Shown here in pieces: positions 5,882-6,010 of a DNA stretch of 6,010 nt. The DNA lies in NCBI GenBank assembly GCA_021790625.1, contig JAJYGL010000144.1, positions 1 through 6,010 of the forward strand. Reading direction: 5' to 3'. The position numbers and the translations under genes are program-made. A model generated the notes under the pieces. The model was not told the origin of the DNA, searched no databases, and saw nothing but the letters and a program-made list of their open reading frames with translations. The DNA is from Pseudomonadota bacterium. Its GTDB lineage: Bacteria > Pseudomonadota > Gammaproteobacteria > Burkholderiales > Sulfuriferulaceae. How positions within the stretch are numbered: the stretch's first letter is position 1; each line of letters opens with the position of its first letter.

Positions 5882-6010
5882 TCATCCAACCTCACGCCGC
5901 AGGGTCTGGATGGCTGCCACCACATCTTCGGTGGCATGGGCGAATTCCGAATCCGCACCCAGCATCTTCTGCGCCTTGTCCGACTGCCCTGCATTAATGG
6001 CTTCCGCCAC
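5882..6010 (-). CDS. C-terminal fragment, probably a CZB-domain signalling protein (partial)
   Basis: Forty-two codons and a TGA stop are open on the minus strand to the window edge, so only the C-terminus of a gene starting beyond 6010 is visible. The peptide contains AEAINAGQSDKAQKML, then GADSEFAHATEDVV, and ends AIQTLRREVG. This amphipathic pattern resembles the last helix of chemoreceptor zinc-binding (CZB) domains, just after their HxxxH motif. Such domains terminate some methyl-accepting chemotaxis proteins and are linked to some diguanylate cyclases. The zinc ligands themselves are outside the window. The coding call is based on the open frame, protein-like composition and abutting convergent gene (12-base gap). 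The family call is from remembered resemblance only and remains uncertain. Confidence 0.55.
   Translation of the reverse strand: MAEAINAGQSDKAQKMLGADSEFAHATEDVVAAIQTLRREVG

Noticed and set aside
5722..5994. Minus-strand frame of 90 codons
   Set aside because: It overlaps the DUF360 gene antisense. The neighbouring minus-strand frame ending at 5882 has the protein-like, CZB-like sequence instead.

Overview
The window reads as a proteobacterial chromosome, probably beta- or gamma-proteobacterial. The grounds are GC content around the mid-50s by eye, proteobacterial-style Shine-Dalgarno sites, a PAS/GAF/GGDEF/EAL signalling protein and a fragment that looks like a CZB signalling protein. No RNA gene, insertion sequence or CRISPR array is visible, and coding density is nearly complete. 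The lineage is inferred, not shown.

Positions 1-2792, minus strand, hold the first five genes of an N-type (alternative, laterally mobile) F1Fo ATPase operon. In transcription order they are atpD (beta), atpC (epsilon), atpQ (AtpI-like), atpR (N-ATPase-specific) and the first 120 codons of atpB (subunit a), which runs off the left edge. This order (beta and epsilon first, then Q, R and a) is the hallmark of N-ATPases and differs from the housekeeping order B-E-F-H-A-G-D-C. The genes for c, b, alpha and gamma should lie beyond position 1, so ion specificity (Na+ or H+) cannot be read here. The first four genes are chained by overlaps.

Positions 2789-5389, minus strand, encode an 866-residue soluble PAS-GAF-PAS-GGDEF-EAL protein. 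Both c-di-GMP catalytic signatures look intact, but the inhibitory RxxD site is missing. Its stop codon overlaps the atpD start in an ATGA, and no terminator or promoter-sized gap separates the two. The c-di-GMP enzyme therefore appears to be the leading gene of the N-ATPase transcription unit. This is the most interesting point in the window.

Positions 5390-5473 are a short divergent regulatory gap. A good sigma70-like promoter reads leftward into the GGDEF-EAL/N-ATPase unit, and its -10 element overlaps a weaker candidate promoter reading rightward. Positions 5474-5869, plus strand, encode a four-helix membrane protein of the YvlD/DUF360 'phage holin' family. Convergent with it, after 12 bases, is the C-terminal end of a minus-strand gene (5882-6010) resembling a chemoreceptor zinc-binding (CZB) domain tail.

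As inferred, one promoter drives a cytosolic sensor/c-di-GMP enzyme followed by an alternative ion-translocating ATPase, which would place an energy-coupling machine in the same transcription unit as a second-messenger enzyme. Whether c-di-GMP actually controls the ATPase is not shown by the sequence.
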